DNA of 64,000 bases from Candidatus Flexifilum affinis (GCA_016713325.1 JADJPJ010000004.1:544235-608234); one strand, 5' to 3'. Counted from the first letter of the stretch, positions 1 through 11,087 are shown. Notes: generated from the letters alone by a model not told the origin. Translations and numbers: made by a program.

Positions 1-16
1 TTCCGTGCTAGTGTTG

Positions 17-36
17 TGTCAGCGCTGACATATACT
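17..36 (+). promoter_or_regulatory. LacI-type operator overlapping a -10 box
   Basis: Bases 17-30 form a perfect 14-bp palindrome, TGTCAGCGCTGACA, with the central CG typical of LacI/GalR operators. It is followed directly by TATACT (31-36), a good -10 match. A 9-bp direct repeat GCTAGTGTT flanks the site at 7-15 and 38-46. Position just upstream of a LacI-family gene suggests autoregulation. No convincing -35 box is visible. Confidence 0.6.
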
Positions 37-70
37 CGCTAGTGTTTTATTTGTTGAGAGTTGTTGCGAC

Positions 71-1084
71 ATGGAGTCCAGAAAAAAAGAGGCGACGCTT
101 GAGGATGTCGCGCGCAGAGCAGATGTCTCTGCGAAGACCGTGTCGCGTGTGGTGAACAACAGCGGCTACGTTAGCGTAGAAACTCGCCGCCGAATCCTCG
201 ACGCCGTCGCCGAGCTCGACTACCTGCCCAACCGCATGGCCCGCAGCCTGGCCTCCAACCGCAGTTCGATCATCGGCCTGACCATTCCCGATATCACCAA
301 CCCCTTTTTCCCGGAAGTCATCCGCGGCATTGAGCAAGTGGCATTGGGGCAGCACTACAACGTCCTGATCCACAACACCGCACTCATCGCCGATCGCGAC
401 CGTCAGGCGCTTTTGCTGCTTGAAGAGATGCGCGTCGACGGGGTGATTGTCTGCTCAGTACGATTGGACGACGACACTCTCTCAGAAGTGTTGAGCCGTC
501 AGCGCCACACCGTTCTGATTAACCGGACACTCCCAGGAGGCCCGGCCGGGGTGGTCCGCGTCGACTTCAGCAGCGCGATGCAGAGTATTGTGGATCACCT
601 CCTCGAAAGTGGACGCCGCCGCTTCGGCTATCTCACCATTCAGCAGCACGAACTCAGCTACAGCGCCGTGGAGCGGTTCAGGGGCTTCAGGAAATCGCTG
701 GACACGGCTGGACTGATGGTAGCATCAGACTGCATCTACAGGACCAACGCGACGGTGGAGGACAGCTTTAGTAGCGCAACCAGGATGCTGAGCGAGCATC
801 CGGAATTCGATGCCATCGTCTGCTGCAACGATCTCATCGCTGCCGGTCTTATGGAGGCCTGTCTGGCTCGTGGTGTTCGCATCCCGGAGGATGTGGCTGT
901 CACCGGTTTCGACGACATCATGTTCTCCGGGATGCTCCGCGTTCCGCTCACGACCGTTCATGTGCCCAAGCAGGACCTGGGGGTTCGAGCGGCCAAAATG
1001 CTCTTTGACATGATTAATGGACGGGACTCCGAACGGGAGATTGTGCTGGATGCCGGACTGGTGGTGCGAGATAGCACGCGCTAA
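71..1084 (+). CDS. LacI/GalR-family transcriptional regulator
   Basis: A 337-residue DNA-binding repressor of normal family length. The N-terminal HTH (about residues 8-55) reads TLEDVARRADVSAKTVSRVV followed by a hinge helix ending in LPNRMARSLAS. The rest is a periplasmic-binding-like sensor domain, with the family segment IIGLTIPDITNPFF at about 77-90 and CNDLIAAGL near 260. It lies 135 bp upstream of a transporter and glycosidase locus on the same strand and probably represses it in response to an oligosaccharide. A palindromic operator sits 40 bp before the start. No clear Shine-Dalgarno is visible before this ATG, but the HTH begins immediately after it, so a much later start is unlikely. 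Confidence 0.93.
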   Translation: MESRKKEATLEDVARRADVSAKTVSRVVNNSGYVSVETRRRILDAVAELDYLPNRMARSLASNRSSIIGLTIPDITNPFFPEVIRGIEQVALGQHYNVLIHNTALIADRDRQALLLLEEMRVDGVIVCSVRLDDDTLSEVLSRQRHTVLINRTLPGGPAGVVRVDFSSAMQSIVDHLLESGRRRFGYLTIQQHELSYSAVERFRGFRKSLDTAGLMVASDCIYRTNATVEDSFSSATRMLSEHPEFDAIVCCNDLIAAGLMEACLARGVRIPEDVAVTGFDDIMFSGMLRVPLTTVHVPKQDLGVRAAKMLFDMINGRDSEREIVLDAGLVVRDSTR

Positions 1085-1219
1085 CAATGCCGTCTCGCAG
1101 TCGCCAGATGAACCGACAGAGCTATCGATTATCCATCGCGCAGTAAGGGGGTGACCACGCAACTGAGCGAAGCCAGGCATCTTTTCTTGCTTAACTATTG
1201 AGTCCGAGAGGGAGCCGCA

Positions 1220-3199
1220 ATGCCTGCAAAAAAGTCGTTCTCTAGACGCCAGTTTCTGAAAATTTCCGCAGTCACAACTCTTGGTACGGTCGCACTCGTC
1301 AACGGTATCGGCGTCGGCGCACTCGCCGCGCAGAGCATGTACAGCGAAGCGCCGGAACTGGCGGAGTTGGTCGCCGCCGGTCAACTACCCCCGGTAGAGG
1401 AACGTTTACCCAAAAACCCGGTCGTCGTGGAGCCCCTGGAGTCGATTGGCGTCTACGGCGGCGCAATTCGCACAGGCATGATCCAGAATCGTGGCTTCCA
1501 GGCTCGCTCTGCATGGGGCCCGGAAGGCATTCTGCGCATCGACTGGGATGACAGCACCATCGTCCCGGAACATTGCCGAAAGCTGGGAGTATTCCGGCGA
1601 CGGACGGACGTTCACGGTCCATCTGCGCGAGGGGATGAAGTGGTCGGACGGCGCGCCCTTCAATGCCGACAACTTCGAATTCTGGTGGACCAAAGTCGTC
1701 CAGAATTCCACCCTTACGGCAACACCGCCATCAGAGCTGCGCATCCAGGGCGAGCTGGCGACTTTCACCAAGGTGGACGAGTGGACCGTTCAGTTTTCGT
1801 TCACGGCCACGCACGCTAACCTGCCCGGCCTTCTGGCCCACTTCTTCGGCGGCTCCATGCTCCGCTGGCTGCCGAGCCATTACCTGCAGCAGTTCCATGT
1901 GGACACCGCCGATGCCGCGACGCTGGAACAGGCAGTCAAGGACGGCGGCTTCGAGACGTGGGACCAGCTCATCAACAACAAGAGCACCATCACTTACGGG
2001 ATGCCGCTCCTCAACGTCGATATGCCCACCATTCTGCCCTACAAGCTGGCAACCCCGCTGGCCAACAACATCATGGTAGCCGACCGCAATCCGTACTACT
2101 GGAAAGTCGATACCGAAGGGCATCAACTGCCGTACATCAACCAGATCATCCTCACCAATTATGAGAGCGGTGAAGTGCGTGACGCGGCGATTGCTGCCGG
2201 CGAGATGAACTGGGTGAATACCGATACGACCTTCACGAACTTCCCGCTCTATCAGGACAATGCCGCGTCGGGGAACTATCTCGTTCGCCTGTGGAAGACG
2301 AGCCGCGCGGCCGAGCATACGTTCATGCTCAACCACACCGCAAAGATGCGGGCCTGCGGACCATCTTCAGCGACATTCGCTTCAAACGCGCCCTGTCGCT
2401 GGCCATGGATCGTCAGACGATCGCCAATGTGGTCTTCCTCGGCTTCGGCGTCCCGGCCCAGGTCCAGATGATCCCGGGTTCGAAGTTCCGCGTCGAAGAA
2501 TATGTCACCCGCGACACCGAGTACGATCCCGATACGGCCAATGCGCTCCTGGACGAGATGGGGATGACGCGCGATGCCTCAGGTGTGCGTGCGCGGCCGG
2601 ACGGCTCGCCGTTCGTGATGCGCATGGATGTCACCGTCGACGACCCCGGTGCCGAAGCCGTCGCTGAACTCTATCAGGAGTTCTTCCGCGATGTCGGCAT
2701 TACACTGGACGTGCGCGTCGTCGCTCGCGATCAGACCCGCAGCCTGATCGACAACAACGACATCGAAGTGGGCATCTGGATCGCCGACAAGTGCAGCGAC
2801 GCCATGTTCCCGCACACGCCGGTGTGGCATGTGCCGCATCTGCCGACCGACTGGAACCAGTGGGGCGTGGAGTGGGCGAAGTGGTATGCGACCGCCGGCG
2901 CGTCGGGAGAAGAACCCCCTGCCGAGGTCAAGCAGGTTCAGGAGCTCTTTGACCAGATGAAGATCACTGTCGATGAAGACGAACGCATTCGCATCGGCCA
3001 GGAGATCATGCGTCTGAACATCGAGAACCTGTGGAATATCGGGAATGTCGGCGAGGTTCCGATCCCGGTCATCCTGGGCTCGAACTTCAAGAACTACCCG
3101 GAAGAGGGCTACACCAGTTTCGACTGGCTCGGCAACCACCAGTACCACATCGAGCAGACGTACTTTGAAGGCGGCGAGTGGGTCGGCGCCCCCAGCTAA
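1220..3199 (+). pseudogene. Frame-disrupted ABC substrate-binding protein, family 5, Tat-exported
   Basis: This is an extracellular solute-binding protein of the oligopeptide/oligosaccharide class (SBP_bac_5), about 660 residues when repaired. It starts after GAGAGGGAG with a twin-arginine signal (SRRQFLK) and hydrophobic stretch. The reading frame breaks twice. One extra G near 1567 splits ...DDSTIVP from NIAESWEYSGDGRTFTV. One missing A near 2341 splits FMLNHTAK from DAGLRTIFSDIRFKRALS. The two shifts cancel, so the tail returns to the first frame and ends normally with DWLGNHQYHIEQTYF. No internal stop codons remain after repair, which favours sequence error over decay. It is the first gene of the transporter operon, and a stem-loop separates it from the permease gene. 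Confidence 0.85.
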
Positions 3200-3228
3200 C
3201 GGTTCATGCGAACGAAATGAAACGAGAA

Positions 3229-3259
3229 GAAGCAGGGTTGAGTGATACAACCCTGCTTC
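3229..3259 (+). promoter_or_regulatory. Stem-loop between binding-protein and permease genes
   Basis: GAAGCAGGGTTG (3229-3240) pairs perfectly with CAACCCTGCTTC (3248-3259) around a 7-base loop. There is no U-run after it. In binding-protein-dependent transporters such hairpins usually stabilise the upstream mRNA or give partial termination, so that the binding protein is made in excess. A similar hairpin lies at the same place in the operon at 36.9 kb. Confidence 0.6.
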
Positions 3260-3273
3260 ACTAAAGGTCCGCA

Positions 3274-4254
3274 GTGATTAGATTCGCCGTCAACCGCTTC
3301 GTTCAGATGGTCGTGATCGTTTTCATCATCAGCGTGATCGCCTTCATCATCATTCAGCTTCCGCCGGGCGATTTTGTGGACAACTACGTCTCCACGGTGT
3401 CCGGTGGAGAGACGCTCACGCCTGAGACCGTCGAAGCCCTACGGTTACAGTTCGGTCTCGACGAGCCGATCACCAGCCAGTACTTCCGTTGGATGTTGAA
3501 CGTCGCCCGCGGCAATTTCGGCCTGTCATTTCAGCATCAGCGAACGGTGGCCGACCTGCTGGCCGAACGCCTTCCGACGACGCTGGCGATCACCATCCCT
3601 ACGACTATTCTGGTTTATCTCCTCGCCGTCCCTATCGGCATTTACACGGCGCTTCACCAGTATTCGATCCTCGACTACGTCTTCTCGTTTGTTGGCTTCG
3701 TCGGCGTTGCGGTGCCGAACTTCCTGTTCGCCATCATCCTGATCTACATCGGCAGCACGTACTTTGGCGCCAATGTCGGCGGGTTGTTTTCGCCGCAGTA
3801 TGAACTGGCCCCCTGGTCCGTTGGAAAAGTTCTGGACCTTATCTCCAACCTCTGGATTCCGGTAATTGTCGTTGGCACGGCCGGGACGGCCGGCACGATC
3901 CGCGTCATGCGCGGCATGCTGCTGGACGAACTCAACCAGCCTTATGTCGAAACGGCGCGATCCAAAGGACTCTCGGAGACACGCCTCATTCTGAAATATC
4001 CGGTCCGCATCGCGCTCAGCCCGGTCCTCAGCACGCTCGGATTCACCTTGCCGGCGCTGATCTCCGGTCAGGCGATCGTGTCCATCGTGCTCAATCTGCC
4101 GACCACAGGGCCGCTCCTCCTCAACGCGCTGCTCTCGCAGGACATGTTTCTGGCGGGGTCGATCATTCTCGTCCTCAGCGTGCTGACCGTCGTCGGCACC
4201 TTCATTTCCGATCTGCTGCTGGTCTGGGCCGATCCCCGTATACGACTGGGCTAG
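3274..4254 (+). CDS. ABC transporter permease, DppB type
   Basis: This 326-residue inner-membrane permease belongs to the dipeptide/oligopeptide family. It opens with a TM helix (VNRFVQMVVIVFIISVIAFI) and the family segment QLPPGDFVDNY. Several further TM helices follow, with the EAA-type cytoplasmic loop ETARSKGLSETRLILKYPVR at about 228-247. It ends in the common tail WADPRIRLG. It begins at GTG, 15 bases after the intergenic stem-loop. It is followed by the DppC-type partner, with which it should form the membrane channel. It is intact, unlike several neighbours. Confidence 0.92.
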   Translation: MIRFAVNRFVQMVVIVFIISVIAFIIIQLPPGDFVDNYVSTVSGGETLTPETVEALRLQFGLDEPITSQYFRWMLNVARGNFGLSFQHQRTVADLLAERLPTTLAITIPTTILVYLLAVPIGIYTALHQYSILDYVFSFVGFVGVAVPNFLFAIILIYIGSTYFGANVGGLFSPQYELAPWSVGKVLDLISNLWIPVIVVGTAGTAGTIRVMRGMLLDELNQPYVETARSKGLSETRLILKYPVRIALSPVLSTLGFTLPALISGQAIVSIVLNLPTTGPLLLNALLSQDMFLAGSIILVLSVLTVVGTFISDLLLVWADPRIRLG

Positions 4255-4267
4255 AGGGTGGGAGATT

Positions 4268-5425
4268 ATGGATAACCAGAAACCTGCGCCGGATGCCCTG
4301 GTCCACATCTCGGATCGGTGATAGATGCTGAGCCTGAGGAAGGGCCGATCAAGGTCGTCACGCCGCTGCGCCTGATGTGGTGGAAGTTCCGCCGGCACCG
4401 GATCGCCGTGCTGTCGGCTGTGTTCCTGATTGCAGCCTACCTGGTGGCGATTTTCGCCGGCTTCTTTGCCCCCTACGACCCGCTGTCGCGAACCCGAAAT
4501 CTTTACGCACCGCCTCAGTTGCCGCGCTTCGTCGATGAGGAAGGGGTGTTTCACCTCCGTCCCTTCGTTTACGGTCTGGAGATGGGGCGCGATTTGGAGA
4601 CGCTGCGTCCGACCTACTCGCTGGATACTGAGGAGAAGTACCCGCTCGCCCTGTTCGTGCGCGGCGATCCCTACAAGATTCTTGGCTTCATCGAGTCTGA
4701 TCTGCACCTGTTCGGGGTAGAAGGGGGTGACATTCATCTCTTCGGAACGGACGATCTCGGACGTGATGTATTGAGCCGCGTGACGTTCGGATCGCAGATC
4801 TCGCTCTCGGTGGGGCTGGTCGCCGTCTTCCTGAGCCTGATCCTGGGGCTGGTGATCGGCGGCATCTCCGGTCTGTACGGCGGTATTGTCGACAGCATCA
4901 TCCAGCGGGTAATCGAGGCGATCATCGCCATTCCGTCGATCCCCCTGTGGATGGGTCTGGCCGCGGCGATTCCGCGCAACTGGTCCCCGGCGGAGCAGTA
5001 TTTCGCCATTCTGGTCGTGCTCTCGCTGATCTCCTGGACGAGTACGGCTCGCGTCGCGCGCGGTAAGTTTCTGGCACTGCGCGAGCAGGATTTCGTCATG
5101 GCAGCGCGCGTCTATGGCGCCGGCCAACGGCGCATCATTTTGCGCTACCTGATTCCCAATATCATGAGCTACGCCATCGTCAATGTCACGCTGGCGATTC
5201 CGGGCATTATCATTGCCGAAACGGCGCTCAGCTTCCTGGGCATCGGACTGAATCCGCCGGTCGTCAGTTGGGGGGTGCTGCTCAAAGAAGCGCAGAAGAA
5301 CCTCGTTATCCACTTCTATCCTTGGCTGTGGATTGCGCCAGCGCTGTGCATCATCGCCATCGTTCTCGCCTTCAATTTTGTCGGAGACGGGGCGCGACGC
5401 TGCCGATCCGTTCGCCAGCAAGTGA
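4268..5425 (+). CDS. ABC transporter permease, DppC type with long periplasmic insert (frame breaks at both ends)
   Basis: This is the DppC-type partner permease. The uninterrupted frame runs 4318-5460, but both ends look shifted. The best start is ATG 4268, just after GGGTGGGAG. It reads MDNQKPAPDALVHISDR and needs one G added near 4316-4318 to join VIDAEPEEGPIKVVTP. Near 5396 the family tail VGDGARDAADPFASK is recovered if one GC unit is restored in GCGCG, giving a stop at 5423-5425. The protein has an unusual insert of roughly 80 residues between TM1 and TM2, before the family segment FGTDDLGRDVLSRV; usual DppC proteins are about 300 residues. The EAA loop is AARVYGAGQRRIILRYLIPN. Confidence 0.88.
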
Positions 5426-5452
5426 GGACTTTCGTGCAGTTGAGAGGACTCT

Positions 5453-6499
5453 ATGTCTGACCCGCTGAACGACAGCCGACGGACGCTCCTCGACGTCCGG
5501 GATCTCAAGAAACACTTCCCGGTGAGGCGGGGCATGATCGTCCGCGCGACGGGCACCGTCAAGGCGGTCGATGGAACCAGCTTATCCCTTCGGGAGGGTG
5601 AGACGCTCGGTCTCGTAGGTGAGAGCGGCTGCGGCAAGACCACCCTGGGACGCTGTATTGTCCGGGCTTACCAGCCGACTTCCGGGGAGATCCGCTATCG
5701 CGACAAGGCCGGTCAGGAGATCGATCTGGCGCCCCTTTCAGAACGCGAGCTTCGCCGCTTTCGGCCGGACATTCAGATGATTTTCCAGGATCCGTTCGGT
5801 TCGCTCAACCCGCGCATGACGCTGCTTCACCTGATCGGGGAGCCGCTACGGGTCAACAAAATGGGGAACGATCGTGAGATCAAGGACCGGGTCGCGGATC
5901 TGCTGCGGGTGGTGGGGCTGCGGCCGGAGTACATGACTCGTTATCCGCACGCCTTCAGCGGCGGCCAGCGACAGCGCATTGGTATCGCCCGCGCGCTGAC
6001 CCTCAACCCGCGCCTGATCGTGTGCGACGAGCCTGTCTCGGCACTGGACGTTTCGGTACAGGCGCAGATCCTCAATCTCCTGCAAGACTTGCAGGATCAG
6101 TTCAACCTGACCTACCTGTTTGTCGCGCATGACCTGAGCGTCGTCGAGCACATTTCCGATCACGTCGCCGTGATGTACGTGGGGAAGATCGTAGAGCGCT
6201 CGGATACGGACAGTCTCTTCCGAAATCCGCTTCACCCCTATACTGCGGCGCTGATGTCGGCGGTCCCAAAGCCCGATCCCCGCGCCCGCGTCGAACCCAT
6301 CGTTCTGGAAGGCGATATCGCCGATCCGGCCAACCCACCGTCCGGGTGCTACTTCCACCCCCGGTGTAGCTTCTGCATCGATCGATGCAAACGAGAGGCA
6401 CCGGAACTGCGCGAAGTTCAGCCCGGTCACTGGGCGGCGTGTCACCGCGCGGAGGAGCTTCAGCTCAAGGGCGTGTATAGCGCAGGAGCAGGCGGATGA
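5453..6499 (+). CDS. ABC transporter ATP-binding protein, OppF/DppF type
   Basis: A 348-residue cytoplasmic ATPase that energises the DppB/DppC-type channel upstream. Walker A is GESGCGKTT (about 62-70), the Q-loop lies in [14 protein letters not shown], the signature is [15 protein letters not shown] (about 164-178) and Walker B is LIVCDEP. A C-terminal oligopeptide-transporter extension carries Cys residues ([14 protein letters not shown]) that in this family can hold an iron-sulfur cluster. Its stop overlaps the start of the next ATPase gene in ATGA, so the two are translationally coupled. Confidence 0.95.
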   Translation: MSDPLNDSRRTLLDVRDLKKHFPVRRGMIVRATGTVKAVDGTSLSLREGETLGLVGESGCGKTTLGRCIVRAYQPTSGEIRYRDKAGQEIDLAPLSERELRRFRPDIQMIFQDPFGSLNPRMTLLHLIGEPLRVNKMGNDREIKDRVADLLRVVGLRPEYMTRYPHAFSGGQRQRIGIARALTLNPRLIVCDEPVSALDVSVQAQILNLLQDLQDQFNLTYLFVAHDLSVVEHISDHVAVMYVGKIVERSDTDSLFRNPLHPYTAALMSAVPKPDPRARVEPIVLEGDIADPANPPSGCYFHPRCSFCIDRCKREAPELREVQPGHWAACHRAEELQLKGVYSAGAGG

Positions 6500-7559
6500 A
6501 TAACCGGCAAGCGCCTTTATTGCTCGAGGTCAGGAACCTCAAGACACACTTCTTTCTCAATCAGGGGTCGTTCGCGCGGTCGATGGCGCGTCGTTCCACC
6601 TGCGCGCCGGCGATACCCTGGGCATTGTGGGGGAGAGCGGCTGCGGCAAGTCGGTGATGTCGCGCTCCATTCTGCGACTGGTTTCGCCTCCGGGGCGCAT
6701 TGTCGAAGGGGAGATCCGCTATTGGCCGCAAAATGGATCGCCAGAGGGTATCGATCTTGCCAGCCTCGATCCGAAGGGGGAGCAGATCCGTGCCATCCGT
6801 GGCGCGGAGATCCTCCATGATCTTCCAGGAGCCGATGACCTCTCTCAGCCCGGTGCACAGCATCGGCAATCAGATCATCGAGGCGATCACGCTGCACCAG
6901 CAGGTGGATAGCCAGACCGCCCGGCAGAATGCCGTCGAAATGCTTCGCCTGGTCGGTATGCCCCGGCCGGAAGCCACGATTGACCGTTTCCGCACCAGCT
7001 CAGCGGTGGCATGCGCCAGCGCGCCATGATCGCGATGGCGCTCTCGTGCCACCCCGACCTGCTGATCGCCGACGAGCCGACGACCGCACTCGACGTCACG
7101 ACCCAGGCGCAGATTCTGTCGCTCATGCGCCGTCTCCAGCAGGAAATGGGCACGGCGATCATGTTCATCACCCACGACCTGGGCGTCATCGCGCAGATGA
7201 CTCAGCATGTCATCGTCATGTACCTGGGCAAGGTCGTGGAAAGCGCCAGCGTCGACGCGATCTTCTACGAACCGAGACATCCGTATACCCACGCGCTGCT
7301 GCATTCGATCCCGCGTCTGGGACGAAGGGCCGTCGGCGGGCAGGGCAGACTGAGCACGATTCGCGGTTCCGTCCCCGATCCGTCTGCGATGCCCTCCGGT
7401 TGCCCGTTTCATACGCGGTGCCCCTTCAACGACCGGGTGCGCTGCGTGACCGAGACGCCGACGAGCCAGGAGGTAAAGCCGGGTCATTTCGTGAGCTGTC
7501 ATTATGCCGAGCAGCTCGATCTTGCGCCCAGTGACGCGGCGAAAGCGGCGCGATCGTGA
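6496..7559 (+). pseudogene. Frame-disrupted ABC ATP-binding protein, OppD/DppD type
   Basis: This is the second ATPase of the transporter, about 353 residues after repair. It starts at ATG 6496 in an ATGA overlap with the previous gene. Three one-base shifts break it. A G is missing near 6564 (FFLNQG to [15 protein letters not shown]). A C is extra near 6811 (RGAEI to [16 protein letters not shown]). A C is missing near 6990 (TIDRF to [17 protein letters not shown]). Walker A (GESGCGKS), the Q-loop, signature LSGGMRQR, Walker B LLIADEP and the Cys-rich tail ([15 protein letters not shown]) are all present when frames are joined. There are no internal stops after repair, so sequencing error is likelier than loss of function. 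Confidence 0.85.
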
Positions 7560-9897
7560 CGGCTGTGCGGGAATTTCCGCTGCGTGACGCCTATATCGAT
7601 CACTGGCTGTGGTCGCTGAGCCCGGACAATGCTGAGGAGCGTTGGCGCTACGCCCGCTGTCCGGAGGATCACGTGCTGACGCTCGTTGACGCTGAAGCAT
7701 GCGGCTGTCGTTCGGTTCGCGCCGCGGCGATGACCAGCCTGCATACGGCCATGGGCGGTGCGGCAGTGTTGAGGCTCTCCGGCCTGGGGATCGATCGCGT
7801 CTTCGTCAACGGCGAGCTGATCGGCCAGGAAATGGTCGCGGACGCTCAGACGATCCCGGTGCTGCTTCATCCCGGTCGCACGGAGATCCGCATCGACTTC
7901 AGAATTCCAGCGGGACGGGGCGCCGTCACGATGCGCGCCGCCGCGCGAGTCTGCGATGCCCCGCCGGACACGATGGTGCAGATTCTCACGACCAGCGGCG
8001 ACCCGGCGCGATGGGCGAAGTTCGAGCGGGTATTTGATGGGGCGATCATCGACCGGGATGTCTACACCGCCGGGGCGCTGGTCCAGCTCACCTGGCCATC
8101 CCTGGACGAGCGCTGCACCACCCAGGGCAGACTCCAGCACAGCTCCGGTCGCATCTACGGTCAGTCCACCAAGATGCTGGACGCCGAAACAAGGACGCTG
8201 GTCCTCGGAAAAGCGATCAACATTCCGGATGGCGCCTATCAGATCGTGGTCATGCCGGACTCCGGGACGAGTATTATGGGGGGATTGGCTACAGCCGATC
8301 CCTGCCCATCAACGTCAGCACGGCCGCCTTCTCGCAGACCTGGTATGCGGATCTGGAGTCCGGCGCGCAGAGGCTCTGGAACACGCCGCCGGTTTCAGAG
8401 GCAGTCTTGTCGGCCAGATTGCTCGGATGGCGCTTGGACGGTGGTCTGATGTCGATGCTCAGCTGATCGCGGATGCCGTCGCGGACGTCGTGGCGGACTG
8501 CCCGGACGGCTGGCGCGAGGCCGTAGCTCTGCTTGGCGCGGTAGGGCGCTATGCCGCGCAGATGCCGGCCGAGGTGAACGCGTCCATCGATACCCTTCGG
8601 CGTCATGTGCTCTCCCTGGCCAGCAGGGAGTCCTGCGGGGGTGAGGGCGACTACGATGATGGTGACGAACTCCTTCGGCTGACCGCCTGTTTGCTTACGG
8701 AACAGTCGACTCCTTCCGAAGGTCTGCCCGCCATCGAGACTGATCTCGCGCGCTGGCTGCATAGCCGTGGTGTGGCCGGGCTGTACCGGTGGGGCACTCG
8801 ACAACCTCGAATCGCTGATCGTGGCGCTCACCCACCTGGTCGATCTGGCGGAGTCCGAGACCATCAGCGACCTTTCTGCCGTTCTGTTGGACAAGCTGCT
8901 CTTCGGGCTGGCGACGAATACCTTCAAGGGTGCATGGAGTTCGGCCCGGCGGGCAGGTGTGTGGCCAGACATTCTGAACGGCCGCCTCGACCCGACCGCC
9001 GGAATCTGCAGGCTGTTGTGGGGGATGGGCGTCTTCAACGATCAAATCGCCGGAATCGTTGCCCTGAGCGACTCGGACTCCTACGAGGTGCCGTCGCTCA
9101 TCCAGGCCGCTGCGCTCGATCTGTCGGAGCCGCTCTGGTCGCGCGAGAGCCATCGCACGCGGGGCGAAGCGGTCAGCACGGTGACCTATAGAACCGGTTC
9201 CGGCATGTTATCGTCGGCCCAGGCATACCGTAGCGGCTCTCGGGGCCAGTCTGAACAGATCTGGCAGGCGATCCTCAGCCCCGACGCCGTGGTATTCACC
9301 AACCATCCCGCGTACGCGACCGACTATGCCGCTCCCGGGTTCTGGTGCGGCAGCGCTGTCCTTCCGCGCGCAGCGCAGTGGCACGACGCGTTGATCGCGG
9401 TCTACAACGGCGCTGACGCGGGTATGGATTTCACCCACGCCTACTTCCCGCTGTGGGCCTTCGACGACTATGTGCTGGGCAATCGCTGGGCCTTTGCGCG
9501 TGTTGGGCAGGCCTATCTGGCACTCGGCTCGACGAACGAACTTTTCCTCATGACGACAGGTCCAGGCGCCGCCCGCGAACTGCGATCTCCGGGTCGGGCG
9601 AGCATCTGGCTGTGTCAGATGGGCAGCGCCGAGCAGGACGGCGACTTCGCCGCATTCCAGACGCGTGTCAGTGGCGGCACTCTGCTTGTGAATGGTCAGT
9701 CCGTCGATTGGACGACTGTCAGGGGCGATCGCCTGCAGTTCGGATGGGAAGGGGATTTTCGGGTGAATGGAGTGGTGACGCCGCTCCAGTTTGAGCAGCA
9801 TATCGAGAACCGCTACTGCGCCAGTGGCGTACAGCAGGATTCGATGGACATCCAGATCAAAGATTTCGTGATGCGCCTCAATTTTGGGTTGGAGTGA
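7556..9897 (+). pseudogene. Frame-disrupted large protein, possibly polysaccharide-active; family not recognised
   Basis: The product would be about 780 residues when repaired. It starts at GTG 7556 and overlaps the previous stop. Frame breaks fall near 8263 (missing G; MPDSG to DEYYGGIGYSRSLPINV), somewhere in 8310-8465 (missing base), and near 8794 (extra G; LYRW to ALDNLESLIVAL). The N-terminal 230 residues look like beta-sandwich. A helical middle follows, and then a conserved-looking part with FTNHPAYATDYA, GFWCGSAVLPRAAQW and HAYFPLWAFDDY. I infer an alpha-toroid plus beta-sandwich plan like heparinase or hyaluronate-lyase families, from general appearance only. There is no signal peptide. 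It sits between the transporter and a GH4 glycosidase, so a role in breaking imported oligosaccharides is plausible. Confidence 0.55.
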
Positions 9898-9912
9898 ACT
9901 CAGGAAGCCGCC

Positions 9913-11087
9913 ATGTCCGAAAAACACTATGTTGAAGCTTTACCCGTAACCAGCGGGAAGCATCACTGGTTTGGCTACTACGACAAATTCCCCTGGGATG
10001 CGACGGGCCGCTATCTGCTCGGCCTGGAGTCGACATTCGTGGATCGCCAGCCGACTGGCGAGGAGCGCGCCGTCGTCGGTATGATCGACTTGCAGGACAA
10101 CAATCGCTGGATTCCTCTGGACGAGACCCTGGCCTGGTGCTGGCAGCAGGGCACCATGCTTCAGTGGCTGCCCTCGGCCCCAGATCGCAAGATCATCTAC
10201 AACCAGCGCGACGGCGATCGCTTTGTGTCGATCATCCGCGATGTGTTTACCGGTGAGACGAAGACCCTTCCGCGGCCGATCTACTGCGTGCGCCCTGACG
10301 GAAAACGCGCGGTGACCCTCAACTTCGCACGTCTCGATCGCCGTCGTCCCGGTTATGGCTATCCCGGTGTGGTCGACGCCTGGGCACACGACCCGCACCC
10401 CGTCGACGACGGCATCTTCAGCATGGACCTGGAGACTGGAGAGAGCCAACTGATCATCAGCTACGATCTGATTCGCCATAACCAGCCAAACGACACCTTC
10501 AACGAGGGGCAGCACTGGGTCAACCATCTGGCGTATGCGCCGGACGGCAAGCGTTTCGTCTTTCGCACCGCTGGCAGCATGAGGTCGAGAACTCGTCGCG
10601 AAAATGGCTGGACCGCTTCTACAGCGCCCGGGACGATGGCGGCGAGATCTGGCTGCTCGCCGATGACGGTTTCATCTCGCACTTTGACTGGTACTTGCCC
10701 AGCAAGGTGCTCGCCTGGGCCAACCACAGCACGCTGGGCGTGCATTACCTGATGTACACCGACTGTACGACGGAAGTCGAGGTCCTGGGCAAGGATGTCT
10801 TCTACGAGGACGGCCACTGCTCGTTCTCGCCCGATCGTAAGTGGATGATGACGGACACCTACCCGGACTCCGAGGACAAGCGTACACTGATGCTCTATCA
10901 TATGGCGACCGGCCGGCGCATCGATATTGGCAAGTTCTACGCGCCGCCCGACCTGGTAGGCCCCCTGCGCTGTGACCTCCACCCGCGATGGAGCCGGGAT
11001 GGGCAGCAGGTCTGCATCGACTCCGCCCATGAAGGTTCACGGCAGATCTACGTCCTCGATGTCTCGGAGATCGTCCAGTCAGTCTGA
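9913..11087 (+). pseudogene. Beta-propeller (PD40/TolB-like) protein with one frame break
   Basis: The protein is about 390 residues once one base is added near 10577, where KRFVF continues as LHRWQHEVENSSRKWLD in the next frame. Repeated blade-like strands with DG and SPD turns (APDGKRFVF, FSPDRKWMM, SRDGQQVCI) point to a WD40-like propeller of the kind seen in TolB and oligogalacturonate lyases. The start (SGKHHWFGYYDKFPWD) and RHNQPNDTFNEGQHWVNH look like conserved active-site or binding segments. No signal peptide is present, so it is probably cytosolic. It follows the large unknown gene by 15 bp and precedes the GH4 gene. The function is not known to me; a lyase or sugar-binding role is inference from context. 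Confidence 0.6.

Noticed and set aside
3526..5643. A 705-codon open frame on the minus strand
   Set aside because: It is the antisense shadow of two permease genes and an ATPase gene; composition is Arg/Asp/Gln-rich with no domain.
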